DNA of 64,000 nt. It comes from Daphnia carinata. Lineage: Eukaryota > Arthropoda > Branchiopoda > Diplostraca > Daphniidae. The DNA lies in assembly GCF_022539665.2 (NCBI RefSeq), contig NC_081340.1, positions 5,889,357-5,953,356 of the forward strand, read 5' to 3'. Below are positions 1 through 14,529 of the stretch, piece after piece (positions within the stretch are counted from its first letter, which is position 1; each line of letters starts with the position of its first letter). The notes below the pieces were generated by a model that saw only the letters and a program-made list of their open reading frames with translations, had not been told where the DNA came from and did not search any database. The translations under genes were made by a program, and so were the position numbers.

Positions 1-162
1 TTAGTCCCTGCAAGATTCAAAACGGGAATTGCTGCGGGCACTTGCGTGTTTGTGCTATTTTACAAGGAGGTGAAGAGTGCGTGCGTGTATTTGATGATTA
101 AGGCAAAAAAAACCTAACAAACGGAACGAGTGTGGGATTTGCTCCTTCCTCGCTTCCCTCTC

Positions 163-168
<6 letters not shown>

Positions 169-193
<25 letters not shown>
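169..193. repeat. (TG)n microsatellite
   Basis: About twelve uninterrupted GT/TG dinucleotides are visible. Simple repeat, probably length-polymorphic. Confidence 0.95.
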
Positions 194-368
194 GAATCAG
201 TACAGCTCAGATGAATGCGAAATAGTTTCTCTATTTGCACAGCTCACGGTGTTCGTGCAGCTCTCCAGATGCTCAGAAGCGACTAGACATGATGCTTTGC
301 TTATATCTTGTGTGTTTCTCTCCGTGGACTCAGATCACGCACAGAGATACAGAGCTTGAAAAAAAAAC

Positions 369-382
369 GGGGGGGGGGGGGG
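369..382. repeat. poly-G tract
   Basis: A run of about 14 G follows a poly-A stretch. Such runs can form G-quadruplexes and are prone to sequencing length error. Confidence 0.9.
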
Positions 383-483
383 ATTCCTGGGAAAGTTGAG
401 ACCTTTTCTTTCGTTCATTCGTTTCTTTCACAGTTGATTTTTCTTTTTGCGTTCACGGGAATCAGACCACCACGTGTCGCTTT

Positions 484-510
484 TATACACACACAAGCGG
501 TGTGTGTATA
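484..510. repeat. perfect 11-bp stem hairpin (AC/GT)
   Basis: TATACACACAC is followed by a 5-nt loop (AAGCG) and its exact reverse complement GTGTGTGTATA. It lies just downstream of an E-box-like CACGTG near 471. It may be only a folded microsatellite. Confidence 0.6.
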
Positions 511-619
511 CAAACGGGTGGAACGTATACACAAACCCAGCGGAAGCAAAGCTCCCACTTGCACGGACACGATCCACCCCGAAACGTAGAACATTTCGGG
601 ATCGAAAAATTGAGCTTGA

Positions 620-643
620 TTTTTTTTTTTTTTTTTTTTTTTT
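620..643. repeat. poly-T tract
   Basis: Uninterrupted run of about 24 T. Confidence 0.95.
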
Positions 644-978
644 CCTGTGAATTGATTTATTTTTGAATAATTTAAAATGGAAATATTAAGTTTGTGACAT
701 GAAAAAAAAAAGGAAGAGTATATGATGATGATCTGTCCTGGATTACGCGAATGGATCTTGGGCGTGGAATCATTTGATTGTTAGGGACAGTACAGAGAGA
801 TCCATCACCGAGTTGATGATTTAGAATCATCCGAGGCCCAGTGATAATGACGTCGTGTTTTAAGAGTCCCGCTGTGCGGTCACAAAGAACGATACCGAAT
901 GAACGGTTATTGGTCTCGTTGTGTGATTGCATCCTCTTAATTGCTGTGTGATTGCTGGACACTATAGATAACTCTGGG

Positions 979-979
<1 letters not shown>

Positions 980-1009
<30 letters not shown>
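980..1009. repeat. poly-T tract
   Basis: Uninterrupted run of about 30 T, the longest homopolymer in the window. It could be the tail of an old minus-strand retroposed copy, but no source sequence is recognisable beside it. Confidence 0.95.
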
Positions 1010-1010
<1 letters not shown>

Positions 1011-3026
1011 TGGTCCATTTTGTTTTGTTTTTTAAGGAACGGACCTTCTATCCATTCACATTGTTATTGTAATGTCCTCCAATGCCCGTGCCATCGTAGT
1101 AGATATTGCGTACAAGCGAATTTTTTGTTTTCTTTTGGAAACGACCTCCAACGATAATACGCGATGGAAAGCGGAATCTTGAGGTCGTTTGTCCATGTTT
1201 CTCTTTTGCGCTCGTGTGTGTACATCAATGTACATTTATATCTATATATGCAGTAGGGAGAGACTAGCAGAAGAGGGGGGGGGGGCACCGGGAAGGAAGT
1301 TGAAGAAATCAGAATGGTTTTCATCCGCTTTCAGGGCTATTTGGGCCGCCGGAAGTGGAGTACATCCGTATCCTCCTCCAAAGAAAAGAACTTCAAATAC
1401 GGGGGAAAAAAAAAATAAAGAAATCTATGTAGCAGTCTAAACAGGATGAAGGAGGGGAAGATAGGCCAAAGAGCACATAAGAAAAAGGGGTTAGGGAAAA
1501 CCGGATTGGTATAAATTATACAAAGGGCGAGACGTACATATATACTATTCATTTTATGTGCAAGTGAACAATATGAGGCGAGCACGGGGTGACGCCATAA
1601 TGTTTTTCTTTTTTCTTTTTTTTTTTTTCTTCTCTCTTTGCCACATAAAAATCAGTGCCACCACATTGATCCAACATCCGATGCAACAATACTAACTGAT
1701 ATCATCTGCCAAGTTGGCCGATTTTTTTTTTTTTTTTTTTTCTTTTCTCTCCTCTCTTTTCTTATTCATCACGCGTAGTCATTTATGTATGAAGGTTTCA
1801 CTATAGGTATAGAGATAGACGCATCAGGTTTTTATGTTCCGTCTGCTTTTGATTGTTTTGATTTTTTTTTTTTTTTCTCTTTCGTGTGTGTCTTAGTTTA
1901 CGATGTGCGTGATGTAAAAGAAACGGCTTATTACGACAGACTTATGTATCTTGAATGGCGCAATTACTTTTTTGTCCGCGCCCCTTCCGGCGGCATCAAT
2001 CGAAACAGAGAAACAAATGAAACATGGCGCTGGAAGAAAGGTCCTCCTTTTTTTTCTTTGTTTTTTTTTTTTTATATAAAAAAAAATACGAAAATAAAAG
2101 AGAAAGAAAAAGAGAAACAAATGAAACGTCACGAATAAGCCTTGTGAAAACCAAAGAGGTGGCAGGGAAAAGAAAACGAAGGAAAGAGTTCCGGATAAAG
2201 TTCCAGCGAAAAACTCTCTCCCCCTCCATCTACAGCCGCCAATGTTTCGAGACGCTCAATTGTAATTAATGATGTGGTGGAGCCAGTCGCACTATTGTTT
2301 GTACGCTATAATCTACTCGTAAGTCTATACGCATGCAACATAAGGGCGTGTGTGTGTGTGTCTACGAGAAACTTGTTTTTAAGTTCTGCCTTTCCCCTTT
2401 TGTCTAATTCTTCCCTTTGTTTTGCTTTTTTTTCGGGAAAAGCCCACATTTTTTTATTCGGCAGAACGACCAGATGTTCGTCATTCGCTTTGGATTATTT
2501 CAACAATGTCGAGTTGGTTTCATTAGCCCTTTTGTCGTTATGTTTGTGTTGAAAATAGATGACTCGCGTCATGTATTTGAATAAGTTTTTGAATGCGTAG
2601 ACATTTTTGCTCGTTAACTTGTCCCCCCTTTTTTTTTTTTTTGGGACGTTCCCGACATTTCCCAGCTCTTTCTTTTCACGTTAGTCAAATACCTTGGGCT
2701 CCAGTTCGTTTTCTTTGGTATTCAAATTTTTTGTTGTTGTTGAAAGGGACTGCATAGGTATGCGATTGCGCGCTATATCAAGAGAAATATTGAATAAATA
2801 GAAAGAGACACTGAGTTTGATGAAGGGTGCGTGATTTCAACCCTTGGGGCTATCACGTTGCACAACGATGTGGCCCAACTTTTAGAAGGTCTGTGCATTT
2901 TTTGTTTGTTCTCCGTTGTACGATAACGCTTGTTGTTACATCAGGGTTATCTATAGATTAAACAATCGAATAGGCTTGCTTGTATTCCCTAGTTTATTCA
3001 AAATTTGTCAAGATGTAAAACAGGCT

Positions 3027-3064
3027 AGGCATAGACACACTATGGCTAGACACTGTCTATGCCT
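3027..3064. repeat. perfect 11-bp inverted repeat
   Basis: AGGCATAGACA pairs exactly with TGTCTATGCCT across a 16-nt loop. The hairpin is too short for a usual microRNA precursor; a relic of a small foldback element is another possibility. Confidence 0.5.
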
Positions 3065-4148
3065 CGTCAAACAGTCAGGCCTTTTATATTGAAAAAAAAA
3101 ATGTGATTGTATCGTTAGGCTGGATTGGTACCCTTTCTCTTCTAATCCGCCATGGAGAAGAAATAAAGGGGATGAAAAAAAAAAAAAGCCAACTGATTGA
3201 AGATTAAACCCTTTGTCGTTCTCGACTTAAAGTCGTTTAATCAAAATAGACGCACGCCATGCAACAAATTACGAGCCCAAACGGCCAAAAAAGGACGCAC
3301 ATGATTCACCGTCCACAGTTTTCTTTTTTTGGGGCTTTGTGAATATGATCCTATCTGAAAGTATTAGTACACATACTATGTGTACGTGTAGTATTACGAT
3401 CCCCGTCAATGTGCTACGTAAATCTTGCTCTTATAATGTTCTATCTTTTCTCCATAACATTGGCCTCGTAAGAGGTAGGATGGGAAGAGGTAAACCGAAA
3501 AGCACAAATCTTCTAGTTTCAATCATGGCCGTAATATATAGACCCTTTACAAAGATCATGACTGCCTGCAAATTTGATCCTGACATGTCATAATAAAACA
3601 TGAAATTTTTTTTTTCCATAAAGGAAAAAGCAAAGGAAGCTGTAAGAGTAGACAACAAATACGCAAAGAAGATTTCATTCGTTTTCTTTTTATGATGTTA
3701 GACTATATACTGTGTAGTCAAAACGTATATGTAGGCACATCATTTGTGACTGCCATTTTTGATGGCTTCAACAGTTTCATAAAAAAGCCTGTCCAATTCC
3801 CCCCCCCCTCCGCCCATCATCCACCAAGCTACTTATGTGTTACCTGCAATGCGTGCGTCTGTCGGATTTGAATCTCGTCATCTGCCTTTAAAAAAAAAAT
3901 TTAGTTGAATTAAATTTGCCGTTTGTCGTATAGGAATTCCCCTGGTCTCTGGCAGTGTCTTTTGTGTTCTCTTCGATGCATTATTCTAAACCAACATATT
4001 GTTTCGTTGGCGAGTTTGTCCCGTCGCCATAGAGACGATTGTATAGTTGGGGGTTGGACTCTGGTGTATGTTTAGTCATAATCATTAACTGAGAAAAGAG
4101 GATGGGGGTGGGGAGGCAATCGTTTTTGGTTAAGAAAAAAAGATTTTT

Positions 4149-4150
<2 letters not shown>

Positions 4151-4179
<29 letters not shown>
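4151..4179. repeat. (GT)n microsatellite
   Basis: About fourteen GT units; a second tract follows about 110 bp downstream. Confidence 0.95.
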
Positions 4180-4290
4180 GATTAATCGAATGCTGGACTA
4201 AAGCTCAGCAACAAGAGGAAAAGCATTGATTACGTCCTGCATACAAACTGGTACATGTACACAAGCCTGACGTAGACAACGGGCGTTCGT

Positions 4291-4319
<29 letters not shown>
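4291..4319. repeat. (TG)n microsatellite
   Basis: About fourteen TG units in the same orientation as the tract at 4151-4179. Confidence 0.95.
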
Positions 4320-4322
<3 letters not shown>

Positions 4323-5888
4323 TAAATAATATAGCGCCACCAGCTAATGGACCTCTCGCCGAACGATCCGTCACGGTTTGCATCTGGTCCCCCATCTCGT
4401 CCTCCATTTCATACATCAATTATATCGTTTCGTTTTTTTCTTTACAATACTAGCCATACTGTATAGTTATAAATGCATGCAAACGGCACAGAATGTAGGC
4501 GAGTCCACCTCATTTATCTGTGAGTCTGACGGCCCAGTGTCGCCTGGCTATGGATTTTCTTGTTTGCTGTAGACGCTGGCTTAACCATCATTTTGCCTAT
4601 CCGTAATTGAATCGTCCTCCATGGTCTTCAAAAGTCCCCAATTTTTTCTTTTAAATGCCTCCTTTTTTTTTCAATTGACCAATTACAGTTGCATTTTGAG
4701 TGTATTCAAACCAGCAGAAAAGCTGTTTTATACTTTTGAAGCACTTTTTCAATCCTCATTATTTCTAAATACAGTTGCTTCTCCCATTTTTTTTTGGAAG
4801 ATGGAAACGCCATCATTGCCAGAGCTTAAACACAATAGCGTTTTGCATATCGGAAAGTGCATTTTTTTCGCCCTGTTTTCCTTTATTTTTTTTCATTTAG
4901 TTTAGCCCTTCGCTTATTTGTGGCTCTCAAATAGAATACAAAAAACTGCACGTGGCTCCATTATCGACCCCCTGTTCTTTTCGCTCGCTTCCTTTCCCCC
5001 CCCCCCCCATCCAGTTTCATGATAAATGAATGGCTTAACGATTTATTATTAATGCGATCTTTTGCCATCGAGCATCCCCGAAACGCCCACCTTTTTTTCT
5101 TTTTCTTCCTACGAGCCAACCGTTAAACGCAAACTTTTAGTGACGAACTTGGCAGTAGAAATTACGTAAAAGTTTTCTACCTGACTTTGATCCTTCTTGT
5201 CCCCCAATTTTTATTTTAAAGCAGCTCGTTGCCACTTTTCCTCCTTAACTTATCGACGGCCTCGCTATTCTAAAGCGTCGTATGAATGTGCCTATTGTTA
5301 TTGTTATTGTTACCGCTTGAATAACTGAATCATAATCGATATTGTTTGTTTTTTTTGTGTGTGTGTGATCGATACAATCCGTCAGAAGGCAAATTCGACG
5401 GCCAACTGTTTCATTGTGTTCCATGCGTTTCCCCCTTTTTTGTTGACGACAATTTGAACAGCGGTAAAGCACTCGCGGACGTTGAAGGATTTGAATTTGT
5501 CCTTTTGAACTTTTCGAAACACGAAATGAACAAGCTAATAACGGCGTCTTAAATAGAAACAGTATTGTTTATTCATTCATTTTATAACGCATACCACACA
5601 GTTGAGCCGTTGGCTATCGTGTAGTTTGTGTTGTTGTTTGACCGAGCAATGGCCAGCATGATACTACGCTCTGACTGTCGGCTTATAGGACGAGTAATCC
5701 TCGTTCTTACGCACGCGAGCACGATATTTATTGTTATTTGTCGGCATTTTTTTTTTTCTATACCTCACTCCCTTTTTTTTTTTTCAATAAGAAAAAATAA
5801 TAGCATCCGGTGCGTGCCGTGTTTATATAGCTATATTTGTGTGTCCTACTGTCAGAGAGTTCCATACAAAATTGAAAAAAAAAAAGGC

Positions 5889-5905
5889 GGGGGGGGGGGG
5901 GGGGG
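5889..5905. repeat. poly-G tract (17 G)
   Basis: A run of 17 G directly follows a poly-A stretch. It is a strong G-quadruplex candidate on the plus strand. Confidence 0.9.
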
Positions 5906-8900
5906 CAGCCTAACCAAAGATGGGGATGAAAAGAAAAAAGGCCAATGATTGCGACATCCATCAAGTTGACCAGCTAATGATCGTCTCGCTGTTTATCCGT
6001 TACGACTTGTGTTACAAGCAATCACCACAAACTTGTGTGATTTTATTTTCTTCAATAACGACCTGAGTTCATGGCGATCTTCAAGCACCTTTTTTTTTTT
6101 CTCGCTCTTACAATCAAGTTAAAATAATATATTCAAGAAAACTTACCATTGCTACCGACTAGAAAATTCTTTTTCAACCAGTGACGCTCTGACGCATATT
6201 CCAATCGGCCGTGGACAGGAATAGTACTAACCCGGTGCGACACACGCACGTTTAAAAGTTTGGAACTTTTCAAATCGGCCGTTCGCGCGTGCGAGTTTAT
6301 TCGAATTTTCTTCTTCTCTTAAAGCGGATGAGTTTGTTTTTGTTTTCACTTTTATTTTTGTCTTGTCACTTTTTGTTTTTCGATTGTTCTCCTTTGCTAC
6401 GCGATGGAACCAGAAGGGTTTCTAAGCGGCGCACACGATCTCCGTAGATCGCGAACGACGTGGGACAACGATGATGAGCGCGCAAATTCGGCGGGTCCAA
6501 ACAGAGCAACAGAAATAAAACATACATGGAACAGTATGAATCTTGTCACGTTCACGGTTTGTTAATCGTCGGAGACGAACGGGCTCACTTGCCGGAATGA
6601 ACCCGTCGTTTAAAGCCGGTGAGCTGTGCGGATTTTCTTTGTAAGGGGACCCACTTTAGACTTTCAATCGACACGTTTAAAAAAAAAAATGTGTTTATTA
6701 CAAGCGCCGATAGCCTTTGCAGAAGGGGATGGTACCGGCCGAGACGAACGACAACTTTCACACTAAAATCGGTTAAGATTCGCCTCGGTTATAACCATAC
6801 GAAAGCCTAGTCTAGAGACTAGTGTATTCCAACTATGTGATCCAGTGTGTGTCTTGTGTGGCCGTGGTCTGCGGCCATCAGCGCACGCGTTCCACCGCCA
6901 TCACAACATCAGTCAGCTTTGTGTCGCAACCCTGTCTCACTTGTATCGTCCCCAACTTTTACCCACAGCTTCGTAAATCCTTTTAACTACATTACGTAAC
7001 GGACCGTTACAAGCAAACCATTAAGAAAAAGAGCGACCGCTATTAAACAAAGAATCGAATTGGCAAAGCGTTTCGATGGCCAAGTTGTTCTTGTAAATGT
7101 GCAGGCAAACAGTGGACTTGTGGAGATGCGCTTCTGCTGGACTGAATGGCCGTTCTTTTACGGGGGGTGGGGAATGAAAATAACGTCTGCTGTTGACGCC
7201 GACAAAATAGAATAGAGCAGTTTTGCTTTCTGAGTGTGGGGTGAATAACAATTGTGATTATGCTACCTCTTAAATCATTCAGTGCGGACGATCGATGTAC
7301 ACGAAAAAGCTTATCCATTGTGTTTTGGATTTTGTTTTTGTTTGATGAAAGAGATCTGATGAGACAGCGTAGGCATTCACACAAGTTTTCGCCGCGATTG
7401 CAATCTTCGATGGGCACTGAACTTTCGTTCCATACGGCTGTCCCTCAAACTTTTGCCGGTCATGTCCAAAGTTCGAAGTGAAAGTTATGAATTAAAAAAA
7501 AATCGTTTGCCCAAATCTCCTTCGTCAAGTTGCTCTTGTCTTTACGTTGTTCAGCTTTGCTGGACTTTGGTCGTTCCAGCTTGTCTCTTTTGTCAGCTGT
7601 TTTGTCGGCTTGCCTTATCCGATGCGACGGACGACGTTTGTTTATCTGCGGTGGTAAAAAGAAAACAATTGAAACGAACAGCCTCGGATTACGAATGCCG
7701 CTTCGTTGCAAGGGAGAAGAATAGGTGCGAACAACTACTGAAATATAAAAGAAACACACGCGGTACTCTCTTTATCGACGAGCCAGTACACCGCACTTTG
7801 GTCAAGTCGATTCGCTTGCATCGCTGCTCTCTTTCGTGCCGCTTTTTGAACGCTTCTCTGTCTTTGAATCTTGCATTTTTCTAACGCGCTTTCTCTCTCT
7901 CTCTGCTAAACATCTCAACATTTTCGGCTGTTGAGTGCAGCCAAAAGTGGACCATCAAGGCATCAGGCGAGCGCCACTAATGTTTTCTAGCCTCACGCTG
8001 CCCACACGTTTTGCTTTATACACATAGAATAGGTCTTTTGATTTTAAATAATAATGGCTTCAGTTATTCGTTTTTTATTGTTTACTTTTGTGGCCTGAAC
8101 TTTGAAGGATAACTTGATTGAAAATTGACGTTGACGTGCCAACGAAGCGAATCGCAAGTCTAGAAAGTAAAGAGATAGTTTTCCCAGACGACTAGAACTT
8201 GGGAAAAGACAGCGACGTCTGGCTATGTTTCTTTCTTGTGGAACCGTTTGAATAAGGCCAATGATGAGCCAAATCTGAACGACGACTCACGCGTTCGTGT
8301 GCGGTGCGTTTCCTGGAACGGGCAGACCCACTGAATAAAAAATCGAGATCTAGACATCAGAATTTTGCGTACGAACGGAGGCGAGTTGTAGTCTAGACTA
8401 ATTACTTCGTTTGGCTATCTGCATGATTGATTTCGCATAATTAATCGATCGATTTTTTTGTTTCAAATTATCGTCTTTATGATTACGCATGGAATGCGCT
8501 TCGGGGTTAGTTCTAATTCGAGTTTGGAGTTGTTCAACCAACAACAGCTTGAATTTGATGAAAAATTGAAGGTCCTCTCCTCCGCTCCGACGATTAGCGA
8601 CAGCCACATAATTAATGTGTCTGATCGCAAGCATAAAAAAAATAAAAATAAAAATTCATTACGTTCGTTTGAGTTAATCAAAACTTCTGCCATCGACAAA
8701 CACTTTGTTTGCTTTTGTTTTTATTGAAATCACATTAATTGGTTCAAAAAGAAACGACCTATAAAATTCCGAAATTGTCCTAATAGAAGAGTCTTTTAAA
8801 GATGCCCTTTATACCAATGGATTTTTTTTTATGGCCTTCCTTTATGGGCGCGGATAAAACATCGGACACAGCCGGTCAATTTTCTCACGCTTTTGCCACT

Positions 8901-11900
8901 CTTTCATCCTCAACTCAACTTCTCGCCGACACTCTTTTGTGCACGGTCGAGTGTATATCTAGCGTTATTTATCCTTCGCATTCCCTTCGAGAATGTCTTA
9001 TTATTTACCGTTTTTCAAAAATAAATAAAATTCACTTGCCAAATTGAAACGTACCAGTTCGACAGTGTCGCGTCCGACAAAATCTGAATCAATCGATTTT
9101 CAATTTCCACTCTCATCACAATAAACCTGTTTCGATCGACATGCAGGGGTGAATCGCTCGCAAAGAAATTAAATTATGTCTCTCTTCCTTTCTCTCTTTA
9201 AATAAAAAAAATGTAAAATTTCAGTTCCAAAAGGTCCGAAAAGTCTTGTGTATAGCCCAGGGAACTAACCCTTTACTCGTCTGCTTCAAAGCCGGGGCCA
9301 ATGGCAAGGAGAGATGAGAATGAGACATGGCGGGCGAAGATCGAGATAGTTATTTGGCGCATTTCCAGCAACCGAGTCTTCGGGGATAGAGACACGAAGA
9401 GAGACGGGCGCGACACATCTGTTTTGCGCTCACTATTACCTCCCTTTTCCCTCCTATGAAGCTATAAACCGAGGGGACCAGACTATACAAGACATACTGA
9501 ACGATTTTTGCCTGCCTTTTTTTTTTTGTAGGGCTGTTGGGTGGGGGAGGATGGAGTTTGTTTATTCGACGGCAGCTATGATTATATCAAGAGAAAAAAA
9601 GAATTAACGAGTTTGCAGTGTGTTGACGTCCCGCCCGATTTCGATGATGTAGAGGCAACACGATGTGTTCAAAGGAGGCAATAACAAAGATAATCAGTGC
9701 CATTTGATTTTGCGTCTTTCTCTCGCGTTTTATTGCTATCCGTTTGATTCAAACGGGCGAGTCATTTTCAAAGCAGTGATTTCCTATCGCGTGTTATGTA
9801 TACTTTTAATCAATCTAGCCTTTGTTGACGTCGCCATTCTTTCGCGTTCGTCAACAAAACATCGTTCATGTCGTCTGTCGCCCATTCCAATGTTGAATCA
9901 ACGGTCATTCCTCCCCCCCCCCCCCCTCGGTGTGGCACAATAATAAAAACAAACGCGAAAAGAAAGGGGACATCGACTCTGTTGTTTCCTTACGTGATGA
10001 CGTGTCGCCACAGTTTGAAAAAAAAAAAAAAAGAAAAGAAAAATCAACGGCCTGCGTGATCGGCAGTGCGTGGCCGCGTCAACATTGACTCGCACAGGCG
10101 GGCACACCCTGACTGTGAACGGGCAATCGGATCTTCTATTGACTCAGCGATCGCCTTTTTTTTTAGGCGCTTTAAAAAAATATCCGGGTTGTTTTCATTG
10201 TCACTTCCTGTTTCTTTTTTTCCTAATTTTTAACACCCAATTTTTTCCTACCCGTGTTGATCTAGTAATTGATGTGTAGAGAGGGAGGGATAGTCGCCTG
10301 AAAGCGAATGAAAAATTTGAAAAAGCAAACAAAAATGGGACCTTAGTTTTGGTCTGATTTGATGGCGTTTTATGCAAATAGGCGTTGAAACAACCTACAA
10401 TTCGTGTTCTTAATTCATTTTTTTGGACGTACATAGTTCTAGAAATATCTTGATGAAAACATTTGTTTGTTTTTTTTTCTTTTATTCCAAGTTGATGATG
10501 TTCACAGTTTGTTTCCTCCTCCTTTTTTTTTTTCTTGGTTGACGTTTTGGGGTGACGCCGTGTCGACCGGCACGATGTTGCTGACCGTCGTGAATCACGG
10601 ATTGTACCATGTATATAATAACGAGCTTCATCACGAAAAAGGCATGCACATCACAGAGATAACGATACACACACCAAAAAAAAAAAAGCAAAGCAAAGAT
10701 AACAACACGAAAGCAATAAATCGCAACGTTAGTGAGGGGAGGACCCACCAGCTTAAACACACGCACACATAAAGGGGAAAAAAAAACAACGTAAAATCTC
10801 GGGTCATTTTCTTTTTGCGGGAGGGCCGATCTTGATTCCGTCTCGCAGCAAAAGCAGTTGATACTTGATGGCACTGTGTGTTTTGCCTTTTTTTTTTTTC
10901 GTTCTTCTCGCATGATTGCTCACCAACTCGGCTGCCTTTGTCACGATTCCGGTTGCTAGATATAGTAGCAAGATGTGTGTACTCTCCCCCTCTCCACGGA
11001 CATAACATATGAAGAATGTGTTCTCCTCTTTCCAGTCTGTTGCTGTTCTCCCCTCTTTTTTTTTTCTTTGCGTTTGGGTACGTTTTGTTTATTATTATTA
11101 TTCCTGGTTCTTCTTTTCGAACGAGGACTCTCCATCGTTCATTTTTGTTATTCATTTGTACTCCTTTCCAACGTACTTTTCCGTTGTGTTTGATCAAATG
11201 TAATTAACGACATGCGTGGCCAGAGATTTGTTTGATGCGTGCAGCCTTTGTTTTTGTTGGTTTTCGTAATTTGCCGTCATTGTTACGTCTCTTTCGAAAC
11301 GAAAAATGAGGCAAAAAGGACCGAGTGAACGATAGTCAAGTGCTCCTCAAAATGGCCAGTCGTTCTTGCTAGTGATGTTGCGAAAGGTTGATTGTTATGA
11401 TTATCATTACTATCATGAGGACATTGCCGATGGCGGAATGTCTCCCTCTCTCTCTCCCGCATTGTTGTGTACGTGTCTCTACATATACCGTTTGGGAAAG
11501 GATACGAACATGACTGAGAACACGGGGAGGTCAAACGGAGAGGTCGATCCAATCTCGTCGGCAGCGCCCCTACTTCGTTTCGTTCATTCCCCATTGCGCA
11601 ATCCACTTTACTCTCAACGTCCTATAAAATTCTTCTTCTTCTCTTTTTCGAGGGGTGAAGCTTTGACGCTCCATTTCCCTTTGCGATTTTTTTTTTCTTT
11701 CGTTCGTGTAATTTTCTTCGTTTTTTCTAGGCGCGTTTATATGCTGCCCCCTTTTCTTTTTTCATCTGATAATGAAGGACATAAATGGATTTCGCCCTCT
11801 GGTGGGCTGTTGTGTAGCACCTTCTTATCTTCGTAGGGGAAAAAAAAATAAGAAAGGATTGCTACTCCTTGTTTGTTTTTGGGGGGGAGGGCATTCGGTG

Positions 11901-14529
11901 CAGGGAGTCGAAAAGAAACGTCGTTTGCACGATGACGCCGGGATCTTTCCTGAATATAGTCTTGTATATCTCGTCGACAGGCACCTTTGAGCCAAACCCC
12001 TCAGATGATTGCCTTCACACTCTCCCCCGCTTTCGATCTGTCTCTTCTACTGTTTGCCCTTTATTCCTCACTTCATCCGTATCTACCTCCTTTTTTTTTT
12101 CTCGTTCTGAGGGGGGAAAGCGCGGATAAAATCTCCCGAATCCAATCGGCCATCATTTCCTCCGCCCGTCACCTCCCTGCCGTCAGTTCCAGTTTCGATT
12201 TCTCGTCTTTTATATTTATTTATTTTATTTTTTGGGGGAATCCTTTTTTTTATTTTAACTGAAGTTTCATGTTGTATTGCATTTTCGTGTTTTCTTTTTC
12301 TCACGTATCTTCTGAAAATTGATTTGATTTCCAGTAGTACGCCTTTGTTTGTCGTTACCGATATATGGGTAAAAATTTTGAAGCGTTTCACACGCCCAGA
12401 ATGAAGCAGTTGTCCTCGTAAACGGCTTTTACCCCTGTGGGGTGGGGCGGCAATGGACCAGTCGATTATTTCAGGATTTTCTATTTTTTTTTTTTAACTG
12501 GGTAGAGGATGTCCTTTTCTGCCCTCCACTTTCATCAAATGTATCGATCTGTTGGACACACCATTCTGTCGAGTCAAGGTTGCCATGAAAAATGGGTTTA
12601 GTCATAATGAAACATGAACGCAATTGTGGGTGCGTTCAAAACGCCTTCACGGCCATGTTTTATTCTTTTTCCCGCAAATTGATTTTTCCTAGTTGTGCCT
12701 TGTCCTTGACTTCCTTACTTTTTTTTTTCGTGACATCATAAATGCCTTGCTGTTTTGTTGATCAATAAAGGATCATTAATTCATCAGTCGATTATTTGAT
12801 GAACTCCATAGTTAGCCCGTCGCACCGGAACAAACTCCCAAACAACACATCCAAAACTTGAAGTATTCAAAGGGCTTTAAAACGTAGCCACCCTTATCAG
12901 TAGTATCTTATTTCATTGGCAAAGACGTGTTACAGGCCATATAGTTGCACGCGTTTTGCACTGTTCTCATGTACCAAAAGTGGAACTCCACTGCCGGCGA
13001 ATTTTGTTCAAAGCCTAAAGTCCAAGAGGTTGAAACAAATCCTCACAAGTGGATATCCTCAGCGTTCACATGACGGACATTACAAGTGGATTCGTGAAAC
13101 AGACTGGGAGGGACAACTCAATCGGACTGAAGGACCCATTTTGTTTGTTACAACGTCCGCACAAGAGAAACACAAGTAATCCATTCCTAGGACTAAAATT
13201 CCTCATTTGCACAGCATACAAAATTAATCCCTTTTGCACAATGTTTAATGACAATATTGTGTTGAGTAAGTGGTTTGGCTTTGAAAAGTGAATTCTTATC
13301 GTGTTGCGTGCGCGCGCGTGATGAAGCTCGCGCTTCTTCAGCGGGATCCCTTTCATATGTTTCCGAGAATCGTATGGCAAGCCGTTGTTTGTGTCTGCCA
13401 TATTGCCGCTAGTTTGCTGTTTATTTTGCTTTCTTCAATCGGCCTTCCCTTCTGCTCCTTTGAAAATTGCATTTTATTTATTTGTTGTGGCATAGCATTT
13501 CACGGTGTTACGCAATGACGAGTGGCGTCCCTACTCGCTATGCGACTTTGAAAAATGAAAATTTCACTATGAAAAGTCAATAAGATTTTCTGCCCTTTTT
13601 TTTTTTTTCTGAACCATCAGCCTTGCGTTTTATACCTCTTATCTCGGCTTACTTACTACGCCTATACTATTCACAATTCCGCCTCGTTCTTTTTTTTCTG
13701 ATGTTGTGTCAAGAGACTTTCCATTTTGGCGTTCCACGCTTTTATTTTCTATTTTTCATATTTTCCCTTTATTTACAACAACAACAGCGAAATGCATCTC
13801 CTTTTTTTTCTTACACCATTCGGTGGGCCGTTATTCTTTACGACTTGATGCGCCTCCCGGCGAAGAAATGACGTACAGACTTTTATGTTAGCGTACGTAC
13901 TTCGCAACTTTGATGTTTTAAAATATTTTATCGGCTAACTTTACCCGTGTTTGTAGTTGATTTTCTTATTCAGCGCTGTAGATCAAGACTATAAAAATGG
14001 CACATTGGATAGGCACTTTGTCTTCAAACACTATGTAAAATTTAGATACGTGATTTTACGGGATGTGTGCCGAGAAGAAAATGATGGCTTTATATTATTA
14101 GGACGATTATTTAGTATAACAACAGTGGTTGATGAGCTTATATGGTTGGAAAATTTTAAGACTTGAAGTGCGTGAAGGGGTTCGTGATTCTACAAGGAAA
14201 AATGAAATCGTTTCAAAGTTAACGCGCATTGCCAGATTGATGCAGAATTTCTTCTGTAGTTTGTGACGGTGTACGATCCAAATTGGACTTGCTCGGTTGC
14301 ACTTACTCCATCCGAAAATAACTCTATTTAAAAAAAATGAATACTGAAATTTCAGCCAGGGCTTCTTCTGTTCGTAAATGAGAACGACTTGACGGTTTGT
14401 TTGCAACCGATTTATTTTACGCGTTTTCAGTTTCACAGGGAACTTTTTATGGTTTGGCGCATCCTGGCAAGCTGCCCAGCTATTGCGGAATGGAGTCCAG
14501 TAGCCTACTTGGCTCGTTACAGCTAACAG

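Larger units (their letters stand above)
1..6180. other. gene-free low-complexity region
   Basis: No reading frame here looks like a protein family I know, and open frames are short and cross homopolymers or TG repeats. The stretch holds long poly-T and poly-A tracts, three TG repeats, two poly-G runs and small perfect hairpins (listed separately). It could be intergenic DNA, or a long intron or UTR of a gene beyond the left edge; its texture resembles the large RhoGAP intron at 61.4-63.8 kb. Confidence 0.6.

Noticed and set aside
7453-7884. 143-codon open frame on the plus strand
   Set aside because: Ser/Leu/Cys-rich low-complexity translation, no domain, overlapping open frames in other phases; looks like chance.
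10631-11197. 188-codon open frame on the minus strand
   Set aside because: Crosses A/T homopolymers, is Lys/Arg/Phe-skewed and has no family resemblance or splice context.
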